DNA of 64,000 nucleotides from Natroniella acetigena (GCF_023227745.1 NZ_JALKBX010000003.1:1-64000), one strand, 5' to 3'. Counted from the first letter of the stretch, positions 39,087 through 48,538 are shown. Made by a program: numbers and translations. Notes: generated by a model from the sequence alone, not told the origin.

Positions 39087-40358
39087 ATGTCAAGAGACAT
39101 TGATAAATTATTTGATCTTAAGAAAAAAAGACAAATGAAGGTTAAGGAAATGAGAGAAATTGTTGATAATGCTGAACACGAAGAAAGAAGTTTGACTGCT
39201 GAGGACAAGGAAAAATATGATCATCTAAAACAAGAAGCTCAGGAGTTAAGAGAAAAAATTAAAAGGGAAGAAGAGTTGCATAGCCTAGAGTCTGAACTAG
39301 AAGATACTGGAGGTTTTGAAGGTAGAGGAAGAACTGACCCAGATGGTGAAGAAGAATCAAGAGAAGTATCAGGATTCGATTCACTAGGTGAGTTTGTTCA
39401 AACTGTAAGATTCAACCCTAGAGACAAAAGATTATCTGAAACTAGAGAAATGCAGATGAAGTCTGGAGCAGATGGTGGTTTTACAGTGCCTGATGAGTTC
39501 CTTACTGACATTATGCAGGTTGAGCCACAGGATGCTATCTTTAGACCTCGTTCTACTGTAATCCCTGCTGGAGACAGTCCAGATGCTTCTATTTCAATGC
39601 CAGCACTTGATCAGACACCTGAAAGTAATATGTATGGTGGTGTAGAGGTTAGCTGGTTAGAAGAAGGTGGAGACAAGCAAGAAACTGATGCCGAATTATA
39701 TGAAATTAAGCTAGATCCTAATGAGGTAGCTGCTTATATTACTGTATCAGATAAATTATTAAGAAATGCACCAGCACTTAATGCTTTAATTGAAAGATTA
39801 TTAAGAGGGGCTATCTTGGCAGCAGAAGATCACAAATTCTATGCTGGTACTGGTGTAGGAACTCCACTTGGAGTCCTTGAAGCCCCTGCAACTAAGTTTA
39901 TTAATCGTGCTGGAGCTAATGAAATTGTGTACCAAGATATTGTCAGCATGTATTCCTCAATGAAGATGGGTGGATCTGCGATCATCACAACTACACAAAC
40001 TGCACTACCTCAGCTAATGCAACTAGAGGATACTCAAGGGAACTTGATCTGGCAACCAAATGCTAGAGAAGGAGCACCAGGAAGCTTGCTAGGAATTCCT
40101 GTTATCCTTAATGAAAGAAGTAAGACTTTAGGGAATAAAGGCGACATTATGATGATGGATTTAAGCTACTACATGATTAAGGATGGTTTTGGAATTGCTG
40201 TTGATGCTTCTGAGCACGTTCACTTTAGAAAGAATAAGACAGTCATTAAAGCGTTCTGGAATGTAGATGGTCAGCCATGGTTGAAAGATAAAATTTTGCT
40301 TGAAGATGGAGAAACAGAAGTAAGCCCATTTGTCGGATTAGATGTACCACAAGGATAA
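39087..40358 (+). CDS. Major capsid protein (HK97 fold)
   Basis: 423 residues. The first 100 residues are a charged coiled coil (the delta/scaffold domain removed by the protease). The mature part starts around residue 125 (QMKSGADGGFTVPDEFLTDI). Landmarks are SISMPALDQTPES, YITVSDKLLRNAP and GTGVGTPLGVLEAP. AAGGAGTGAT precedes the ATG. Confidence 0.95.
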   Translation: MSRDIDKLFDLKKKRQMKVKEMREIVDNAEHEERSLTAEDKEKYDHLKQEAQELREKIKREEELHSLESELEDTGGFEGRGRTDPDGEEESREVSGFDSLGEFVQTVRFNPRDKRLSETREMQMKSGADGGFTVPDEFLTDIMQVEPQDAIFRPRSTVIPAGDSPDASISMPALDQTPESNMYGGVEVSWLEEGGDKQETDAELYEIKLDPNEVAAYITVSDKLLRNAPALNALIERLLRGAILAAEDHKFYAGTGVGTPLGVLEAPATKFINRAGANEIVYQDIVSMYSSMKMGGSAIITTTQTALPQLMQLEDTQGNLIWQPNAREGAPGSLLGIPVILNERSKTLGNKGDIMMMDLSYYMIKDGFGIAVDASEHVHFRKNKTVIKAFWNVDGQPWLKDKILLEDGETEVSPFVGLDVPQG

Positions 40359-40385
40359 TCAAAATTGTTTGAGAGGTGATAATTA

Positions 40386-40820
40386 ATGAAAAGTAATAGA
40401 TTTATGTCTGAGGCTCTAAAGGTTGATGTTGGATTAGATCCTCAAACCATTAATAATGATGATGAGACTGGCGATTGGTTCAAGTTGCAAATGTTCAGAA
40501 AAGCATTATTTGTTGTTACTGCTCATGGTGATGCGACTGGAGAAATAACTGCTAAGGTCTATAAAGCTAAAGATGATAGCGGTGATAGTTCTGAGCATAT
40601 TGAAGAACTAGAAATTACAGTTGATGGTGATGAGGGAGTTGGGTTCTTAGAAGTTGATGCTGTTGTCTTGAACAATGAAGGGGAAGAAGGTTTCTCTCAT
40701 GTAGCAGTTAACGTTGAAAATGAAGATGAGAAAGATATTGAGGTTGCAGTTAGCTTGTTAAGAGGGTTGCCTAGATATTCATTCGAGCAAGAAGTAGATA
40801 ATTATGCAATTAAGTCATAA
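40386..40820 (+). CDS. Probable head decoration or capsid-associated protein
   Basis: 144 residues, acidic and beta-rich (KALFVVTAHGDATGEITAKV, FLEVDAVVLNNEGEEGFSHV). It follows the capsid gene, the place of decoration or stabilising proteins. The family is not firmly recognised. A strong terminator lies right after the stop. Confidence 0.55.
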   Translation: MKSNRFMSEALKVDVGLDPQTINNDDETGDWFKLQMFRKALFVVTAHGDATGEITAKVYKAKDDSGDSSEHIEELEITVDGDEGVGFLEVDAVVLNNEGEEGFSHVAVNVENEDEKDIEVAVSLLRGLPRYSFEQEVDNYAIKS

Positions 40821-40853
40821 GATAGGAGGGCTTGTTGGCCCTCCTATCTTTGG
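40821..40853 (+). terminator. Terminator after capsid genes
   Basis: GATAGGAGGGC pairs with GCCCTCCTATC, then TTT. It probably attenuates transcription past the abundant capsid products. Confidence 0.8.
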
Positions 40854-40864
40854 AGGTGAGTTTA

Positions 40865-41161
40865 TTGGCTGAATTTGAGGTTATTAGTGAGTTTATAGAT
40901 GCTATGTCTGGAGTTAGGAAGATTTCAGGTGATACTATTGAAGCTACTGGAGATAGAGCAGACAAGTTAAGACAGAAAGGTTTGATTGGCAAGCCAGCTA
41001 GGAAACAAAAAAAAGAAACTGCTGAAATTGATCAAGGAGGGGAGCAAAGAGATTATCCTATTTCAACCGGTGGAGGTTGGTACGAATTAAGCAATGGGGA
41101 AAGTGTTAGGGGAAAGAAAAAGGCAATCAAAGTCCAAAAAGAATTAGAAAGTAGTGGTTAA
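40865..41161 (+). CDS. Small head protein, unknown
   Basis: 98 residues from TTG 40865 with GGAGGTGAG upstream. DAMSGVRKISGDTIEATGDR and ISTGGGWYELSNGESVRGKK. The second segment recalls the short C-terminal motif of phage Rho-N/FlgT-like head proteins; the family is not certain. Confidence 0.5.
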   Translation: MAEFEVISEFIDAMSGVRKISGDTIEATGDRADKLRQKGLIGKPARKQKKETAEIDQGGEQRDYPISTGGGWYELSNGESVRGKKKAIKVQKELESSG

Positions 41162-41163
41162 TT

Positions 41164-41778
41164 ATGTGCCCCCACAAAAATTACTATAAGCAACATGAGA
41201 AAGAGGAACAGAATACTGACCTAACAGTGATTGAATCTCCAGAAATTGAACCAGTGTCTTTGGAAGAAGCTAAGGAGCATTTAAGGGTTCATCATGACAT
41301 GGAAGATGACCTGATTGAAAACAACCTAATTCCTGCTGCTAGAGAATACTGCGAAGGTTTTCAAAACTTGTCTTACTACACTCAAAAACTAATCTACACT
41401 CTTGATGTTGATCCAGATGGAATAATTGAATTACCAAGACCACCCCTACAAGAGATAGAAGCAGTTGAATTTAAGAATAAAGATGGAGATATTATTAAGG
41501 TTCAAGATTATTTTGTTGATGAAAATTCAAGCAGAATATTAGTTGATGATTGGCCCAAGGAAGAAAAGTACCCAATGGGAGCTTACAGGATTACTTATCT
41601 AGCTGGATATGATGAAATTGATAAAGTGAGCAAGAAAGTTAAGCAGGCAATGAAGTTGCTAATCGGTCATTGGTACATTCATAGAGAGCAAGTGGTAGCT
41701 GATGCTGGTGCTATTCCTTACGAGGTTCAAAAAGCAGTCGATAGCTTGTTGTGGCAGGATAGAAATTATAAAGCTTAG
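41164..41778 (+). CDS. Head-tail connector (gp6-like)
   Basis: 204 residues. The core (PVSLEEAKEHLRVHHDMEDDLIENN, LIPAAREYCEGFQNLSYYTQ, PRPPLQEIEAVEF, YRITYLAGYD) is typical of HK97 gp6 / phage QLRG-type DNA packaging proteins. These form the ring below the portal. The N-terminal 30 residues are a polar extension. Confidence 0.88.
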   Translation: MCPHKNYYKQHEKEEQNTDLTVIESPEIEPVSLEEAKEHLRVHHDMEDDLIENNLIPAAREYCEGFQNLSYYTQKLIYTLDVDPDGIIELPRPPLQEIEAVEFKNKDGDIIKVQDYFVDENSSRILVDDWPKEEKYPMGAYRITYLAGYDEIDKVSKKVKQAMKLLIGHWYIHREQVVADAGAIPYEVQKAVDSLLWQDRNYKA

Positions 41779-41789
41779 GAGGTGGTTAG

Positions 41790-42137
41790 ATGAAAAGACA
41801 AGGTTATCAACCTCAATGCAGAGAAGAAAAGCAAATGACAAACCCTCCTAAGGGTGGTAGTAACATTATGCCAAAAAAAGAGTTATTTGCAGAAATTAAT
41901 ATTAATTTTGAGGTTGAAGATTTGTCAGAGGAGTGTATATTGGCGATTAAATATTCTGAGCCACTAGCACATAATCACATTTGTGAATTGTCTGAAACAG
42001 TACAGAATCAATTAGACAAATACAACATCAAGGCCCCTGTTTTTATTGTTGATGATCAAATTGAATTTGAAGCAATGAGCAGAGAGGAATTGATCAGGAT
42101 GAAAGAACAGATTGAGCAAGTTTTAGGTGGTGGTTAA
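41790..42137 (+). CDS. Phage protein, unknown
   Basis: 115 residues, or about 89 if ATG 41868 (MPKKELFAEININFEVEDL) is used. Acidic. It lies between connector and head-closure genes and overlaps the next gene by a few bases. Function unknown. Confidence 0.5.
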   Translation: MKRQGYQPQCREEKQMTNPPKGGSNIMPKKELFAEININFEVEDLSEECILAIKYSEPLAHNHICELSETVQNQLDKYNIKAPVFIVDDQIEFEAMSREELIRMKEQIEQVLGGG

Positions 42138-42138
42138 A

Positions 42139-42483
42139 TTGAGAGCGGGAGAGATGAGACACCCAATAGAGATACAAGATAAGACAGCGGTTCCTGATGG
42201 TCAAGGTGGATTTGATGAAGAATGGTCAACTGTTGAAACTCGCTGGGCCAACATTCAACCAATCTCAACTGCTGAAAAAGCTGATTACTCTAAGACAGAA
42301 GTTGAAATGACTCATAGAATTAAGACTCGCGGGCCAAGGATACCAACCACCCAAAGGATATTATTTAAGAAAAATATTCTAGAAAAAGAAAGAATATTTC
42401 ACATAGAGGGTTTTAGAGATGTGGATGAAATAGGTTTTGATTTAGAGATTGAGGTCAAAGAGATAGAAGGTGATGCAAGATGA
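42139..42483 (+). CDS. Head closure protein (SPP1 gp16-like)
   Basis: 114 residues from TTG 42139 (an in-frame GTG at 42127 overlaps the previous gene). LRAGEMRHPIEIQDKTAVPDG is the classical start of the family, followed by WANIQPISTAE and FRDVDEIGFDLEIEV. It plugs the connector. Confidence 0.88.
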   Translation: MRAGEMRHPIEIQDKTAVPDGQGGFDEEWSTVETRWANIQPISTAEKADYSKTEVEMTHRIKTRGPRIPTTQRILFKKNILEKERIFHIEGFRDVDEIGFDLEIEVKEIEGDAR

Positions 42484-42842
42484 AAATAAATTCTTTTCAA
42501 ATTCAAAGTAACATATCGGAGTTAGTTAATAAGATGAATGAGTCTGCAGAGAAAAAAATGGAGGAAGCATTGGAGCATGGTAAAAATGCAACTCAAAACA
42601 ATCTTGAAGGTGCAGCTAGAGGTAATTTCCCTGCTGAAAGAACCAGCAGATACAAAGAAAGCATAGATTACGAAATGAAAAAGAAAACATCTGGGCCAAT
42701 CGGTGGAGTAGGAAGCACCGATCAGAAGGCTCATTTACTAGAAAAAGGTACAATCAAAACAAGAAAATACCCAGCTATCAGAACCACCTTGACTCAAGAA
42801 GCCAGAGCAATTAAAAGAATTCTTGGGAGCAGGTGGTTTTAA
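42480..42842 (+). CDS. HK97 gp10-like tail-completion protein
   Basis: 120 residues. Helical N-terminus (VNKMNESAEKKMEEALEHGK) and SIDYEMKKK ... KAHLLEKGT ... TLTQEARAIKRIL, typical of gp10/HK97 tail-completion proteins. It overlaps both neighbours by a few bases. Confidence 0.82.
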   Translation: MKINSFQIQSNISELVNKMNESAEKKMEEALEHGKNATQNNLEGAARGNFPAERTSRYKESIDYEMKKKTSGPIGGVGSTDQKAHLLEKGTIKTRKYPAIRTTLTQEARAIKRILGSRWF

Positions 42843-43285
42843 TGTTGGCTCCCACTTTTTATTCTATCTTTAGTGAAGATCAAGAGTTAACTGACTTGTT
42901 AGCTGATTATGAGATTTCAGAAGGTGTTACAGTACCTGCTATATTCCAAGACTGGGGTCAGAGAAGCAATTTCCCTTACATGATATTCAAGCTAAGGTCA
43001 GTACCAGATAATCATTGGAACAAGGAAAAATATTACTTAGAAATAGATATATTTGATTATAGCGAAGGTGGATCAACGGTCAAAGCTAAGCAGATAGCAC
43101 GAAGGTTGAAAATACTATTGCACAGGTTAAGGATTAATGAAGCAGATGGTTATAGCTCTATTAGAGTAGAGCATGATACTGGCGATTTAGTGCAAGAGGA
43201 AGAGGAAAACATTATTCATTATGAGACTATATTTGAAGTTTGGGCTTGGGATAGTCAATTTGTAGAAGAATCAGAAAATGTATAA
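42842..43285 (+). CDS. Tail terminator/completion protein
   Basis: 147 residues from ATG 42842, whose A is the last base of the upstream stop. PTFYSIFSEDQELTDLL and FPYMIFKLRSVPDNHW then YYLEIDIFDYSE match gp11/gp17-type tail terminators, which stop tube growth. Confidence 0.75.
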   Translation: MLAPTFYSIFSEDQELTDLLADYEISEGVTVPAIFQDWGQRSNFPYMIFKLRSVPDNHWNKEKYYLEIDIFDYSEGGSTVKAKQIARRLKILLHRLRINEADGYSSIRVEHDTGDLVQEEEENIIHYETIFEVWAWDSQFVEESENV

Positions 43286-43298
43286 GGAGTGATAATTG

Positions 43299-43901
43299 AT
43301 GAGTTTAACAGGGTTGAAACGACATGGAATAAGCAAAGAAACTTATAAGAACTTTTTGATTGATGCTGGAGCAGTTTATGCTTTTGATGATGAAACTGAT
43401 ATCGAAAACTTAACAGATGAAGATATTTTAGGTGCGACACGTGATGGCAACTCATTCACGATAGAGCAGGAGTTTAGAGAGATGGAGGTCGATGGAGCTA
43501 AAGGGCCAGTTAAAGGAAGCAGAAGAATAATCAACGTAATGGTACAATTGACAGCTAATATTATTCAAATGTCAACTGACAATTTCCTCAAAGCTCTACC
43601 AGGGGCTTCTGCTGAAGATCATCCTGATACGGATGCAACTCACGATAAGATTAGCAGAAAAATCGGAGATGCACTTGAATATGTTGGCCGGTTAGCATTG
43701 GTTGGAACGATACACCAGACAGATGAGCCAATTATTTGTGTACTCAAAAACGGATTACATGACGATAACTTTTCAATTGAGACCTCAGAAGATGATGAGG
43801 CTACACTAGAACTTAACTTCACTGGGCATTTTGATCCAGAAAACTTAGACGAAGAACCTTGGGAGATCCATTACCCTAAAGAAGATAATGGAGAAGAATA
43901 A
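43299..43901 (+). CDS. Major tail tube protein
   Basis: 200 residues from ATG 43299, AAGGAGTG upstream. FLIDAGAVYAFDDETD near the start, GPVKGSRRIINVMVQLTANI, LKNGLHDDNFSIETSEDD and NFTGHFDPENL. This is the beta-barrel tube protein pattern, located between terminator and chaperone genes. Confidence 0.8.
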   Translation: MSLTGLKRHGISKETYKNFLIDAGAVYAFDDETDIENLTDEDILGATRDGNSFTIEQEFREMEVDGAKGPVKGSRRIINVMVQLTANIIQMSTDNFLKALPGASAEDHPDTDATHDKISRKIGDALEYVGRLALVGTIHQTDEPIICVLKNGLHDDNFSIETSEDDEATLELNFTGHFDPENLDEEPWEIHYPKEDNGEE

Positions 43902-43913
43902 GGAGGGTTTTAA

Positions 43914-44312
43914 GTGCCAAATAAAATAGAAGTTAGAGATTTAAAAGCAAAAGATGTCTTTACGGTTTCTAAGATGCTGTTGAAGGTAACAGGCAAGGCA
44001 AAAGATCAGATATTTAACCTTATTACTGCTGATGATGTTAAGGAGAAGATAGAGAGTAAAGAGGAGTTAACTGGCACAGAACAAGTTGAATTGGGAATTA
44101 AAATAGCTTATGAAGTGTTGAGTGTTTGCTTAGAACATGCTGAGAATGATCTAAAAGAGTGGTTTGCTGATTTAATTGGTGTTACAGCAGAAGAATTTGA
44201 TGAGATGTCATTTGATACACCAATGATCATTATAGAAAAAGTTGTAACCAAGGAGGAAGCAAAGAGTTTTTTTACAAGAGCCTTTGCCTTGTTCAAGAAG
44301 ATGAAGAAATAA
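43914..44312 (+). CDS. Tail assembly chaperone, upstream frame (gpG-like)
   Basis: 132 residues, GTG start after AAGGAGGG. Acidic, helical (VRDLKAKDVFTVSKMLLKV, ELGIKIAYEVLSVCLEHAEN). A T TTT TTT slippery heptamer lies 40 bases before the stop, and the -1 frame is open from there into the next gene. A minority of ribosomes should make a 242-residue fusion. Chaperones of this type coat the tape measure before tube assembly. Confidence 0.85.
   Translation: MPNKIEVRDLKAKDVFTVSKMLLKVTGKAKDQIFNLITADDVKEKIESKEELTGTEQVELGIKIAYEVLSVCLEHAENDLKEWFADLIGVTAEEFDEMSFDTPMIIIEKVVTKEEAKSFFTRAFALFKKMKK
44267..44273 (+). promoter_or_regulatory. -1 programmed frameshift site
   Basis: Slippery heptamer T TTT TTT in the frame of the upstream chaperone (AGT TTT TTT ACA). 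The -1 frame is free of stops from here through 44638. Confidence 0.75.
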
Positions 44313-44317
44313 GAAAG

Positions 44318-44641
44318 ATGATAGACTATGAATTTGATCTATTTCATAGTCGTTATGGATGGACAGATGAATATGTCAAAAGTCTAGATTATAAAATTTA
44401 TAATCGGAAGTTGGCTGTAATCATTGAAAAAGAGCAAGAAAGAAAATCTATACAGTCTGCTTCTGCTTATTCATTAGCTTATCTTTCCTACTATCATGGA
44501 GCTACTAAGTTGTCATTCAATAAGTACTTAGAAGCTTTAGGATTAACTAAGAGTGAAGAAGTATCAGAGGAAGAGTTGAAAAAACAATCTGAGAAATCAA
44601 TTAATAAAGGGAAGAAGATTATAGACATGTTCAAAAAATAA
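44318..44641 (+). CDS. Tail assembly chaperone, downstream frame (gpT-like)
   Basis: 107 residues from the first ATG, but probably made mainly as a frameshift fusion with the upstream gene, as in lambda gpG-T. EFDLFHSRYGWTDEYVKSLD and a lysine-rich C-terminus (KQSEKSINKGKKIIDMFKK). Independent initiation is possible but there is only a weak ribosome site. Confidence 0.8.
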   Translation: MIDYEFDLFHSRYGWTDEYVKSLDYKIYNRKLAVIIEKEQERKSIQSASAYSLAYLSYYHGATKLSFNKYLEALGLTKSEEVSEEELKKQSEKSINKGKKIIDMFKK

Positions 44642-44733
44642 TAACCTTGGGTAGATAGGTCTGCAGGCTGAAAGTGGTTATCCGAGCCATTTCTACCCAG
44701 CTAAAATCGGAAAACACTACGGAGGTGTTATTG

Positions 44734-45039
44734 ATGAAAGTTAATTGTGATAATTGCAATGAAGATTTTGAGATAAAAGCTAAGACTAAGATGAAGCGAA
44801 TAGAAGGTGAAAATATAGAAATAGCCAAATTCAAATGCCCAGAATGTGGCGAACAATATCAATCAGTTCTTGGTAACCAAAAGATCAAAGAGATGAACAA
44901 TAAAGTTAAGTCATTGATTGAAAGAGGAAAGGATTTAACTTTGACTATTGATGAAAGAGATAAAATTGTCAAAGAAATAAGAGGATTAAGATCAAAAATC
45001 AGAAAAGAGCACAACAGAATAAAAGAACTGGTTGGATAA
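44734..45039 (+). CDS. Zinc-ribbon protein before tape measure
   Basis: 101 residues from ATG 44734 with CGGAGGTG upstream. NCDNCNEDFEIK and KCPECGEQYQ form a zinc ribbon; a helical tail follows (DERDKIVKEIRGLRSKIRK). Before it, GGGTAGA (44647) pairs with TCTACCC (44691) in the 90-base leader. Function unknown; probably a tail-assembly factor. Confidence 0.6.
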   Translation: MKVNCDNCNEDFEIKAKTKMKRIEGENIEIAKFKCPECGEQYQSVLGNQKIKEMNNKVKSLIERGKDLTLTIDERDKIVKEIRGLRSKIRKEHNRIKELVG

Positions 45040-45080
45040 ATCGCCTGTTCTGGATTTGAATCCAGAAAGTAGGTGATTTT

Positions 45081-48000
45081 TTGGCTTTTGAAGTTTTTAG
45101 AGTGGTCGGCAATTTGACAATGCAAGGAGTAGATAAGGCAGAAGAATCGATTAAAGATATAACAAGCGGTGCTGAAAATATGGGGGATACACTCCAAAAT
45201 GTCGGTACTGCTATGACTGGCACAGGCAAAACAATGACTAAGTTTGTGACTGGGCCAATGTTGGGAATAGGTGCAGCTATTGGTGGTGCAGTTAAGGTTG
45301 CAGATGATTTCAATACTCAAATGAGCAGAGTATCTGGCATATCTGAGGCAACATCAGAAGAATTTGAACAACTAGAAGATACAGCTAGAGAAATGGGTTC
45401 CACAACTTCATTCTCAGCTAGTGAAGCAGCACAAGGCATGGAATTTCTTGCAATGGCTGGCTGGGAAACTGCTGAGATGGCTGAAGGTCTAGAGCCGGTA
45501 TTGCGGATGGCAGAAGCAGCACAGATGGATCTTGCTACTGCATCTGATATTACGTCGGATATCATGTCCGCTTTTAGTTTGGAAGCTCATGAAGTTGGCC
45601 AGGCGACTGATATATTAGCTGCTACTGCTACAAATGCCAACACTGATATAGAGATGTTGGGAGTAACTATGCAGTATGCAGCACCTCAAGCATCATCATT
45701 AGGTCTAAGCCTTGAAGATACTGCAGGTATGGCTGGATTGCTTGCTGATAATGGTATTAAGGCAAGCCAGGCAGGGACTACCATTAATGCTATGCTTACT
45801 GATTTGACGAGCATGTCAGAGTCAGCTAAAGAAGAGCTGGCAGACCTTGGTGTTGAGATATTCGACACTGATGGAAACATGAGGGATATGCACGAGATCA
45901 TAGGCGATCTAGAGCGTGGCACTGCTCATATGACTGATGAACAAAGGTCTGCTTTCCTCAACCAACAATTCGGACAACAAGCTATGAGAGGTCTTAATAT
46001 CTTAATGCAAGAGGGAAGTGGAGAGTTAGAACAGTTTACAGGTGAGTTAAGGGAGTCAGATGGAGCAGTAGAAGAATTAGGAGAAGAGATCAGAGATAAT
46101 CTAGGGTTTGAGCTAGAAGAGATTAAATCAGCGATTGAAGGGGTAATTATAACATTAGGACAAGTTTTCATCCCTATAGTCAGAGATAATGTAATACCTT
46201 TGATTAATGCTACAATAGGTATGGTTGAAATTGCAGTAAATTGGTTTTCTCAACTAGATCCCGCTCTGCAGAGTAACATAGCTATGTTCGGTGCTTTAGC
46301 AGCAGCAGCAGGGCCAATCTTAATAATTATAGGGCAATTCATTTCACTACTTGGTGCATCAGTTGGGATAATCGGAACTGTTGTAAGTGCATTAACAACT
46401 AAAATAGCAACTTTTGTAGCTCTTAATGCACCTATAATTGCAATAATAGCAGCTATAACAGCTTTTCTAGGGTTGGCTGAATTAGTATATCGTAACTGGG
46501 ACGAGGTTAGTAATTCATTATCAGCTATTTGGGATTTCATGGGTGTCCAGGTAGAAAATTTTGTTATTAACGCCCAAATTTCTTTTCAACAATTACAAGC
46601 TACTGTATTAAGGGTAGTTAATAATATTTTAGAGCGGTTAGGAGTGCTAGAACAACTACCTTTTGGAGTTGGAGACAATTTCAGAGGCATGACTGATGCA
46701 ATTTCTGATAGTGCTGACCAATCAGAACAAAAGATAGAAGAGTTGTCAGCTAAGTCAGAAGAGAATGCCAAAAGAGTTGGTGAAGCTAGTGATGATATGC
46801 AAGCTAGCTTAGGTGATACCGGAGAAGCTATAGCCAATGATGTTGATGGTATGATTAGCAAAGTAACTTCTTTTGGTGATAACTTTAAGATGCAATCAGC
46901 AGAAGCAAGTGAGGTTGTAGCTGATGAAGCTGAATATCAAACTGATGTAACTGAAGAAGAGATGGATAATCAAGCTGAACTATTAGAAGAACACTTAAAA
47001 GAAAAGTTGGAAACAAGAGGATTCACTGAACAAGAGATCAAGGATATGATTGAAGATGGTTATGAGATTAAGGAAGGAGAAATTCAATTAACCAAAGATT
47101 TAGAAGAGGCATTGGAAGGAACAACTGAAGCTACTGAAGATAACACCGAATCCAAAGAAGATAATTCAGAAGCTAGTGAAGAACAAAAAGAAAAATTATC
47201 TGAAATTGATGAAGTATTAGAAGAGCATAATGAAAAAATGGATGAAGCATCTGCCCTTAATAAAGTTTGGGGAGACAGTTACGATGAAGTAGAACAGAAG
47301 ATGAGGGTAACCGAAAGAGCAATTAATGATTTAATTCAAAATGGTGTTGATCCTCAAGATGAAAGAATCCAAGAGTTGATGAAAACTTATAATCAACTAG
47401 AAGATCAAGCTGAAGAAACTACTACTGCTATGGAAGAGTTTTGGTTAGAAGCCAGCGAGTCAATGGCTAATACTGTTGATGATAATATGAAACATGCGAT
47501 TGAAGAAATGATTAGAGGCATAGATAGTACTGAGGATTTACTTGAAGTTTTTTCTGAAATAGCAAACGAACTTTTAGATGAAATGGTTTCATCTATTGCT
47601 GGATCTATGCTTGAAAATTTGACTGCTCAAAGAGAATGGCTTGCTGAAACTCTTACTAATATATCTCGAGCAGTTGCAGGATACATTCAATCTGCTTTTG
47701 CTAGTCTAGTATCATTCTTTAGTTTTCTTGGCCCAGGAGCTCCTGTAGCAGCAGGCGGAGTTATAGCGACTGGAATGTCAATGTTGTCTAGTTTAGGCAG
47801 TGAAGCATCAGAAATGATAGGGTTTGCAGAAGGTGGAGTTGTAACAGATGAAACCAAGGCATTAATTGGTGAAGCTGGTGATGATGAAGCTGTTTTGCCA
47901 CTTCGTGATGATGTATATTCTCGCTTAGGAAAAGGTATAGTTGAAAATATGAACGGAGAAGAAGAAAGTAACTCAAATTCATCAGCGTTGGATATGTTAA

Positions 48001-48152
48001 ATAATAACAACAGCAATAAAAGCAAACGAGAAATTTCATTAGTTTTTGAAATAGGAACATTAATCGGTGATAGATTGGGTATCAAAAAGTTAGCTAGAGA
48101 AGAAATAATACCGGTGATCAGAAAAGAAATAGATAGAGGGGTGAGCTTATAA
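45081..48152 (+). CDS. Tail tape measure protein
   Basis: 1023 residues, TTG start with AGGTGATT upstream. The conserved PhageMin_Tail module is at about 85-330 (TTSFSASEAAQGMEFLAMAGW, LAATATNANTDIEMLGVTMQYAAPQASSLGLS, NQQFGQQAMRGL). Hydrophobic helices follow at about 405-475. A long acidic coiled coil covers about 600-830, and a C-terminal domain with GEAGDDEAVLPL is near 935. By the ruler rule (roughly 1.5 angstrom per residue) it implies a tail near 150 nm. Confidence 0.95.
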   Translation: MAFEVFRVVGNLTMQGVDKAEESIKDITSGAENMGDTLQNVGTAMTGTGKTMTKFVTGPMLGIGAAIGGAVKVADDFNTQMSRVSGISEATSEEFEQLEDTAREMGSTTSFSASEAAQGMEFLAMAGWETAEMAEGLEPVLRMAEAAQMDLATASDITSDIMSAFSLEAHEVGQATDILAATATNANTDIEMLGVTMQYAAPQASSLGLSLEDTAGMAGLLADNGIKASQAGTTINAMLTDLTSMSESAKEELADLGVEIFDTDGNMRDMHEIIGDLERGTAHMTDEQRSAFLNQQFGQQAMRGLNILMQEGSGELEQFTGELRESDGAVEELGEEIRDNLGFELEEIKSAIEGVIITLGQVFIPIVRDNVIPLINATIGMVEIAVNWFSQLDPALQSNIAMFGALAAAAGPILIIIGQFISLLGASVGIIGTVVSALTTKIATFVALNAPIIAIIAAITAFLGLAELVYRNWDEVSNSLSAIWDFMGVQVENFVINAQISFQQLQATVLRVVNNILERLGVLEQLPFGVGDNFRGMTDAISDSADQSEQKIEELSAKSEENAKRVGEASDDMQASLGDTGEAIANDVDGMISKVTSFGDNFKMQSAEASEVVADEAEYQTDVTEEEMDNQAELLEEHLKEKLETRGFTEQEIKDMIEDGYEIKEGEIQLTKDLEEALEGTTEATEDNTESKEDNSEASEEQKEKLSEIDEVLEEHNEKMDEASALNKVWGDSYDEVEQKMRVTERAINDLIQNGVDPQDERIQELMKTYNQLEDQAEETTTAMEEFWLEASESMANTVDDNMKHAIEEMIRGIDSTEDLLEVFSEIANELLDEMVSSIAGSMLENLTAQREWLAETLTNISRAVAGYIQSAFASLVSFFSFLGPGAPVAAGGVIATGMSMLSSLGSEASEMIGFAEGGVVTDETKALIGEAGDDEAVLPLRDDVYSRLGKGIVENMNGEEESNSNSSALDMLNNNNSNKSKREISLVFEIGTLIGDRLGIKKLAREEIIPVIRKEIDRGVSL

Positions 48153-48538
48153 TGGCTGGAGAAATATATTTAGGACCAAAAGGAGAAGAAGATAAATTAA
48201 CACCTTTTGGTCGTGAACCCCTTCAAATTAATAGAATTGAAGAAACTAGGTCTGATGAAATGGCTTCTGGGAGATATGTAGAGGATATTCTCTGGCGAAA
48301 AAAAGAATTTGTTATAACTTATGACGAGATCAAAGGTGAACATTTGAAGCAATTAATAGAATTATATAACCTTGGTGAGTTTCTTAACCTTATAATAATT
48401 AATGAAGAAGGAGAAGAAGAGGAACATGAAGTTAAGTTTCAGCCATTTGACCAAGAAAGGATAGAGGTGATTGGCCCATGGTATTGGGCTGATGTGGAAA
48501 TAACTTTAAGGCAGGTGAACCCTGATGCTTCCAGTTAG
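48152..48538 (+). CDS. Distal tail-type protein, unknown
   Basis: 128 residues. PFGREPLQINRIEETRSDEMASGRYVEDIL and EFVITYDEIKGEHLKQLIELY. A small beta-rich protein lying between tape measure and hub, the place of the distal tail (Dit-like) protein. Overlaps the next gene by 14 bases. Confidence 0.65.
   Translation: MAGEIYLGPKGEEDKLTPFGREPLQINRIEETRSDEMASGRYVEDILWRKKEFVITYDEIKGEHLKQLIELYNLGEFLNLIIINEEGEEEEHEVKFQPFDQERIEVIGPWYWADVEITLRQVNPDASS

Noticed and set aside
45317-48085. Several minus-strand open frames across the tape measure gene
   Set aside because: All are antisense to a strong coding gene, with Ser/Ala/Ile-rich composition from reversed codons; none has a ribosome site or known motif.
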